Below the pieces are notes generated by a model that saw only the letters and a program-made list of their open reading frames with translations, did no database searches and was not told the origin of the DNA. Of a stretch of 9,882 nucleotides of DNA, positions 6,051 through 9,882 are shown piece after piece; position 1 is the first letter of the stretch, and each line of letters starts with the position of its first letter. Origin of the DNA: CAZOGW01 sp964579415 (GTDB lineage Bacteria; Actinomycetota; Acidimicrobiia; Spongiisociales; UBA5794); assembly GCA_964579415.1 (NCBI GenBank), contig CAZOGW010000110.1, positions 1 through 9,882 on the forward strand, read 5' to 3'. The position numbers were made by a program, and so were the translations under genes.

Positions 6051-7838
6051 ATGCCTCGTGATCGCTCGCACAAGCCACACTCGCCGCTGCGGCGGCTGTG
6101 GGACTACTCCGCCGGACAGCGCTGGGCGGTGGTCCGGGCCACCGCGCGGTCGATCATCAACAAGGCGCTCGACATCGCCCCGCCCTTCCTCATCGGTATG
6201 GCTGTCGACATCGTGGTGCGCCGCCAGGATTCATTCCTCAGCAGCCTGGGCTGGACCGATCCACGTCAGCAACTCATGGTTCTGGCGGTGTTGTCGTTCC
6301 TGGTGTGGTCCCTGGAATCCCTGTTCGAGTACCTGCAGGCGGTGGAGTGGCGCAACCTGGCACAGACCGTCGAGCACGGATTGCGGGTCGACGCCTACAC
6401 CCACGTGCAGCGCCTCGGGCTCTCCTTCCACGAGGAGCAGTCCACCGGGGAGCTGATGGCGGTCCTCAACGACGACGTCAACCAGTTGGAGCGGTTCCTC
6501 GACTACGGCGCCAACGAGGTGATCCAGACGGCGGTCGCCACCATCCTCATCGGGGCCATCTTCGCCGTGATGGTCCCCGACGCGGCCTGGCTGGCCTTCG
6601 CTCCGATGCCGTTCATCGTGTGGTGGTCGCTGCGGTTCCAGCGCCGGATGGAGTCCCGCTACGCCGCGGTGCGGCACAAGGCCGGGGCAATCAACGCAAC
6701 CCTGTCCAACAACCTCTCCGGCATCCAGACCATCAAGGCCTTCACCGCCGAGGAGCGGGAGATCGCCCGGGTCACCCGAGCCAGTGAGCAGTACCGGGAG
6801 GCGAACCGCAGCGCCATCAAGCTGAGCTCGGCGTTCTCGCCGCTCATCCGAGTCGCCGTGCTCGTCGGGTTCACCGCCATCCTCATCGTCGGCGGCTTCC
6901 AGGCCCTCGACGGAACTCTCAACGTCGGTGTCTACTCGGTGCTGGTCTACCTCACCCAGCGGCTGCTGTGGCCGCTCACCGAGTTGGGGCAGACCCTCGA
7001 CCTCTATCAGCGTGCCATGGCATCGACGGTGCGCATCCTCGACGTCCTCGACACCCCGGACTCCATGACCGACGGCACCGGGCGGCTCCCGTCGGTTCGG
7101 GGCGACGTGGCCTTCGACGGCGTGACCTTCGCCTACTCGACCGGCGACCCGGTGCTGCGCAACGTCAGCTTCTCGGTGCCGGCGGGGAGCACCTTCGCCA
7201 TCGTCGGCGCCACCGGGAGCGGCAAGACCTCGATCATCAAGCTGCTGCTGCGCTACTACGACCCGCAGCGGGGCGCGGTCCGCCTCGACGGTCACGACGT
7301 GCGCCAGGTTGCCGTCGCCGACGTGCGCGGGGCCATGGCCCTGGTGAGCCAGGACATCTTCCTTTTCCACGGCACCGTCGAGGAGAACATCCTCTACGGC
7401 CGCCCCGACGCCCACCACGACGACGTGGTGGCAGCGGCCAAGATCGCCGAGGCCCACGATTTCATCACGGCCTTCCCCGACGGGTACGGCACCGTTGTCG
7501 GCGAGCGGGGCCAGAAGCTCTCCGGCGGCCAGAGGCAGCGCATCTCGATCGCCCGGGCGATCCTGTCCGATGCTCCCATCCTCATCCTCGACGAGGCCAC
7601 CTCCGCCGTCGACAACGAGACCGAGGCGGCCATCCAGCGGTCACTCGCCCAGGTCGCCCACGACCTCACCACCGTCACGACCGCCCCCGGGATCTCCACC
7701 ATCCGCCACGCCGACGAGATCATCGTCGTCGACGGCGGTGTCATCACCCAGCGCGGCACCCACGACACCCTCTCCGTCCAGCCCGGCATCTACCAGGCGC
7801 TGTGGACGGTGCAGACAGGCGAGGCGGGAAGCAGGTAG
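6051..7838 (+). CDS. ABC exporter half-transporter (fused membrane and ATPase domains), H-loop His missing
   Basis: This is a 595-residue ABC multidrug/lipid-type exporter: a six-helix membrane domain (about 25-325) fused to an ATPase domain (about 350-590). Walker A GATGSGKT is at 386-393, the Q-loop Gln at 434, the signature LSGGQ at 490-494, Walker B LILDE with Glu515, and the D-loop SAVD at 518-521. All of these are intact. The H-loop, normally AHRLSTI, reads APGISTI, so the switch histidine is Pro545 and the following Arg is Gly. In studied exporters loss of this His severely impairs ATP hydrolysis. Half-transporters act as dimers; no partner gene is adjacent, so it must be a homodimer or pair with a distant subunit. 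The substrate cannot be read from the sequence. The position after ponA hints at an envelope role, which is only inference. The start at 6051 probably belongs to a leaderless message. Confidence 0.92.
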   Translation: MPRDRSHKPHSPLRRLWDYSAGQRWAVVRATARSIINKALDIAPPFLIGMAVDIVVRRQDSFLSSLGWTDPRQQLMVLAVLSFLVWSLESLFEYLQAVEWRNLAQTVEHGLRVDAYTHVQRLGLSFHEEQSTGELMAVLNDDVNQLERFLDYGANEVIQTAVATILIGAIFAVMVPDAAWLAFAPMPFIVWWSLRFQRRMESRYAAVRHKAGAINATLSNNLSGIQTIKAFTAEEREIARVTRASEQYREANRSAIKLSSAFSPLIRVAVLVGFTAILIVGGFQALDGTLNVGVYSVLVYLTQRLLWPLTELGQTLDLYQRAMASTVRILDVLDTPDSMTDGTGRLPSVRGDVAFDGVTFAYSTGDPVLRNVSFSVPAGSTFAIVGATGSGKTSIIKLLLRYYDPQRGAVRLDGHDVRQVAVADVRGAMALVSQDIFLFHGTVEENILYGRPDAHHDDVVAAAKIAEAHDFITAFPDGYGTVVGERGQKLSGGQRQRISIARAILSDAPILILDEATSAVDNETEAAIQRSLAQVAHDLTTVTTAPGISTIRHADEIIVVDGGVITQRGTHDTLSVQPGIYQALWTVQTGEAGSR

Positions 7839-7912
7839 GTACTAGCTAGGTACTAGGTACTAGGTACTAGGTACTAGGTACTACGTGATACGTGATACGT
7901 GATACGTGATAC
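7839..7912. repeat. Heptamer array C, GTACTAG units switching to GTGATAC units
   Basis: Starting directly after the TAG stop of the ABC gene, there is one GTACTAG, a 4-bp partial unit (CTAG), four more GTACTAG (7850-7877), one hybrid GTACTAC (7878-7884) and four GTGATAC (7885-7912). GTGATAC is GTATCAC on the other strand, so the second block fits the family pattern in the opposite orientation. The phase of 7 is kept through the switch, apart from the partial unit. Confidence 0.93.
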
Positions 7913-7952
7913 CGCCGGTAGTGAGATGTTTCGCGACCAGATCACGCGCATA

Positions 7953-7982
7953 TTGACGTTGTTTAACAGCTTCATATATGGT
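7953..7982 (+). promoter_or_regulatory. Strong leaderless-type promoter for the 154-residue protein gene
   Basis: The -35 TTGACG (7953-7958), an 18-bp spacer and the -10 TATGGT (7977-7982) lie in an A+T-rich island. The -10 ends 7 nt before the ATG at 7990, the same -10 hexamer and distance as in the SOS-box promoter at the left end. TATATG at 7975-7980 (16-bp spacer) is an alternative -10. This fixes the start of the downstream gene. Confidence 0.65.
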
Positions 7983-7989
7983 CTGGGCC

Positions 7990-8454
7990 ATGCACAGATC
8001 ATCAGCATCGGCCGTGCCGGAGGGCCCCCTTGACGGTCGTCCCCCCGTCGTCATCCAGCCACCCTCCGGTACGGCCGGCACCGGCCCCGGCGCACGTCCC
8101 CGGATACGCCCCACGGTTTGGACCGCCCCGGCCACCGGCCCGGCCTTCTCGGTGGACCACCCCTACGTGCGCCGGTTCTGGGTCCCGATCCTGGGGCCGG
8201 GAGCGATCGCCGACCTGCTGCGTCTCGCCACCGCCGCAGCGCGTCATCGCTCCCTGCCCCTACCGCGCCATCTCTCCACCCTGGCACGGGCGGGGATGGT
8301 GTCGCTCGGCGCCGACGGGGCGGTGGCGGTTCGCACCGTCATCCCTCCGGTCCCGCCCCCGCTCCGGAGGCGCCTCCCCCACCACCTGCGGCGTGAGCAC
8401 CTGATATGGCTGGGCCGATTCGAGGAGAGTTCGAGCAACGCGGGGCGACCCTAG
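7990..8454 (+). CDS. Unrecognised 154-residue protein, Pro/Gly-rich N-terminus
   Basis: I do not recognise the family with confidence. Residues 1-53 are rich in Pro, Gly, Ala and Ser and look disordered. Residues about 54-140 look like a compact domain: it begins VDHPYVRRFWVPILGPG, continues with an Ala/Leu-rich helix and ends in an Arg-rich stretch (PPLRRRLPHHLRREH). There is no signal peptide, membrane segment or cysteine. The ATG at 7990 is chosen because it sits 7 nt after a good -10; an ATG at 7978 lies inside that promoter. The stop at 8454 comes 35 nt before the likely glycosyltransferase start, so the two may be co-transcribed. Codon use fits the genome, which supports real coding. 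Confidence 0.65.
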   Translation: MHRSSASAVPEGPLDGRPPVVIQPPSGTAGTGPGARPRIRPTVWTAPATGPAFSVDHPYVRRFWVPILGPGAIADLLRLATAAARHRSLPLPRHLSTLARAGMVSLGADGAVAVRTVIPPVPPPLRRRLPHHLRREHLIWLGRFEESSSNAGRP

Positions 8455-8489
8455 GATTGCCGCCGTCCGACGACGGGAACCGAGCGCGA

Positions 8490-9407
8490 ATGGAACCGAG
8501 CTACCGGCTGTGGGTAGGCCTGCCTGTCTACAACGGCGAGAACTACCTGGAAGAGGCGATCGAGGCGATCCTGGCGCAGACCTACACCCGGTTCGGACTG
8601 CTGATCTCCGACAACGCCTCCACGGACTCCACACCCGACATCATCAAGCGCCACGCCGAGGCGGACAGCCGCATCACCGCCATCCGCCACGACCGCAACC
8701 TCGGGGCCGCTCCCAACTACAACGCCGTCTACCGGGAGGCGCCGCCCAGCGAGTTCTACTGCTGGGTCGCCCATGACGACCTCCCCTACCCCGACTTCTT
8801 CCAGGTGTGCATCGAGACGCTCGACGCCAACCCCGCAGCGGTGGTGGCGGTGCCGGGAATGCCCATCATCGACGCCGAGGGTAATGCCATCGACCACAAG
8901 CCGAGGCGGCCCAGGTTGACCTCCGCCGTACCCCACGTGCGATACGCCGATGCCATCGATCAGCATCAGTCCAACACCGCCGTGTTCGGCATGATGCGGC
9001 GGGCGGCTCTCGACCGCACCCGCCTCCACGGAAGCTACATCGGCAGTGACCGCACGCTGCTCGCCGAGATGACACTGCAGGGCCCCTTCGTGGAGACCGC
9101 GGAGGACCTCCTCGCCATCCGGGAGCACCCGGAGAAGTCGACCCGTCGGTTCAGCAGGGCGCCGCAGCGACGCGACGAGTGGTTCGACACCGCCCGCGCC
9201 GGGAAGATCACCTTCCCCAAGTGGAAACGTTTCGGGATCTACCTGGCGGTGATCCCGGGAGCGCCCATCCCCCTCACCGAGAAGGTCAAGTCCTGCGGCG
9301 CCGTAGCCAGGTGGCTAACCGTCCAAGGCAACTGGAAGCCGCTGGTCCGGGAGCTATTGAACGCGGCCGGAGCGGCATTCGGGAAGCTGCGGGCAAGACT
9401 CAGGTAG
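8490..9407 (+). CDS. Family 2 glycosyltransferase
   Basis: This is a GT-A fold inverting glycosyltransferase of 305 residues that moves a sugar from a nucleotide-sugar donor, probably in surface glycan synthesis at the cytoplasmic face. The start of the fold, VGLPVYNGENYLEEAI, is at 9-24; the donor-binding SDNASTD is at 40-46; the metal-binding DxD equivalent is AHDD at 94-97. The C-terminal third is basic and has no membrane helix. The ATG at 8490 places the fold close to the N-terminus as in relatives. An upstream ATG at 8406 would add 28 residues overlapping the preceding gene and unlike the family. Acceptor and donor cannot be told. The convergent PIG-L deacetylase just downstream supports a polysaccharide context. 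Confidence 0.88.
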   Translation: MEPSYRLWVGLPVYNGENYLEEAIEAILAQTYTRFGLLISDNASTDSTPDIIKRHAEADSRITAIRHDRNLGAAPNYNAVYREAPPSEFYCWVAHDDLPYPDFFQVCIETLDANPAAVVAVPGMPIIDAEGNAIDHKPRRPRLTSAVPHVRYADAIDQHQSNTAVFGMMRRAALDRTRLHGSYIGSDRTLLAEMTLQGPFVETAEDLLAIREHPEKSTRRFSRAPQRRDEWFDTARAGKITFPKWKRFGIYLAVIPGAPIPLTEKVKSCGAVARWLTVQGNWKPLVRELLNAAGAAFGKLRARLR

Positions 9408-9410
9408 ACG

Positions 9411-9454
9411 GGTACTTGGTACTTGGTACTTGGTAGTCGCGGGAACCAAGTACC
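9411..9454. repeat. Heptamer array D, with inverted copy forming a hairpin
   Basis: Three perfect GGTACTT units (9411-9431) and a diverged fourth (GGTAGTC) start three bases after the glycosyltransferase stop. An inverted copy, ACCAAGTACC (9445-9454), pairs perfectly over 10 bp with GGTACTTGGT at 9425-9434, or with either of the two upstream registers, giving three alternative hairpins. It lies between two convergent genes and could serve both 3' ends. There is no T-tract. Confidence 0.88.
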
Positions 9455-9468
9455 TCCCCGCTGAAGGC

Positions 9469-9882
9469 TCACCTGTCAGTCGCCAGTGAACCCACCACGA
9501 TCTTCCTCACATGGAACGCTTCTGCGTAACCCGTCTCCGATCCCGCCTCTATGCCCCGGATGCGGAGCAGCGAACGGAACGTCTCCTCGGTGAACCACGA
9601 CTTCGAGCGCTGGGAGCCGAAGTGCTCGAAGAGGCCGGCGATCTTGGCGGCCGCATCGTCCTCGGTGACGGGCACGTAGACGTTGGGGGGCAACAGGTCG
9701 GCGTCCCATTTGACGATCTCGTACTCCCAGATCGGGACACCGCGGAACACCTGCCACGCCACCTCGGCCACGAAACGGTGGTCCTGGTGGGCGTCGTCAC
9801 GGCGCGGGGCCAGCACCAGATCGGGCCTCCCCTGCGCTCCCAGCTCCGCCACCGCCAGCTTCACCGCGGCAGGATCGTCGTA
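9469..9882 (-). CDS. PIG-L (LmbE-like) family deacetylase, C-terminal 137 residues (partial)
   Basis: The leftward frame is open to the right edge, so the N-terminal part, with the first zinc motif (HPDD type), lies outside. The visible part has the second zinc motif in PRRDDAHQDHR, followed by VAEVAWQVFRG, WEYEIVKWD, PPNVYVPV, HFGSQRSKSWF and a GYAEAFHVRK end. This layout is typical of PIG-L deacetylases found in O-antigen, capsule or deoxysugar clusters, which remove N-acetyl groups from sugars using zinc. It is convergent to the glycosyltransferase with array D between them. A GTG at 9864 is internal, not the start. The family is confident; the substrate is unknown. Confidence 0.85.
   Translation of the reverse strand, partial: YDDPAAVKLAVAELGAQGRPDLVLAPRRDDAHQDHRFVAEVAWQVFRGVPIWEYEIVKWDADLLPPNVYVPVTEDDAAAKIAGLFEHFGSQRSKSWFTEETFRSLLRIRGIEAGSETGYAEAFHVRKIVVGSLATDR

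Noticed and set aside
6231..7457. Long antisense open frame in the ABC exporter gene
   Set aside because: It shadows a gene with all Walker and signature motifs; its His/Asp/Gly-rich translation resembles no protein.
7881..7991. Leftward 36-codon ORF (MAQTIYEAVKQRQYARD...) with A+T-rich codons, possibly a remnant of foreign DNA
   Set aside because: It has no ribosome site, overlaps the strong rightward promoter that explains the A+T-rich composition, and its end is translated heptamer repeat.
8406..8489. N-terminal extension of the glycosyltransferase from ATG 8406
   Set aside because: It overlaps the preceding gene by 49 bp, has no ribosome site, and the residues do not resemble the family; ATG 8490 fits better.
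1..9882. Mobile element, prophage or defence system
   Set aside because: There is no transposase, integrase, terminal repeat pair, nuclease or toxin-antitoxin gene, and composition is uniform apart from promoters and heptamers.

Overview
The window is GC-rich DNA (third codon positions almost all G or C) that looks like a member of the Actinomycetota. Three things point that way: an LpdA-type flavoprotein lacking its redox disulfide, a methylmalonyl-CoA mutase large subunit without a B12 domain, and a Gram-positive-type LexA box. Several start codons also look leaderless. The class is uncertain; an uncultured lineage such as Acidimicrobiia would fit, but that is inference. I see no phage, transposase, CRISPR array, rRNA or tRNA.

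Left end (1-203): only the first 11 codons of a leftward gene are inside the window. They follow a strong promoter (TTGACA, 17 bp, TATGGT) whose spacer contains a perfect LexA/SOS box, and the -10 lies 7 nt from the ATG, so a leaderless, DNA-damage-inducible transcript is predicted. Upstream of it is a perfect 12-bp-arm palindrome. Next, leftward, come lpdA (204-1571) and a methylmalonyl-CoA mutase large subunit (1708-3294). They are separated by two hairpin-forming elements.

Centre (3295-7838): a short divergent spacer leads to a class A penicillin-binding protein (glycosyltransferase 51, transpeptidase, two PASTA domains, acidic Asp/Gly tail). After a GC hairpin comes an ABC exporter half-transporter whose H-loop histidine is replaced by proline.

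Right end (7839-9882): a strong leaderless-type promoter drives an unrecognised 154-residue protein, followed by a family 2 glycosyltransferase. Convergent to these is the 3' part of a PIG-L deacetylase of the type found in surface-polysaccharide clusters, so a glycan locus may begin here.

The least ordinary feature is a family of 7-bp tandem repeats following the pattern GTAnnnS. They occur as four arrays (175-202, 1603-1671, 7839-7912, 9411-9454), each just beyond the stop codon of a gene. Units differ between arrays, switch within one array, and are arranged as inverted copies in two. They mark gene 3' ends and look like a dispersed short-tandem-repeat element, comparable to the heptamer STRR repeats of cyanobacteria. 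Their function is unknown.
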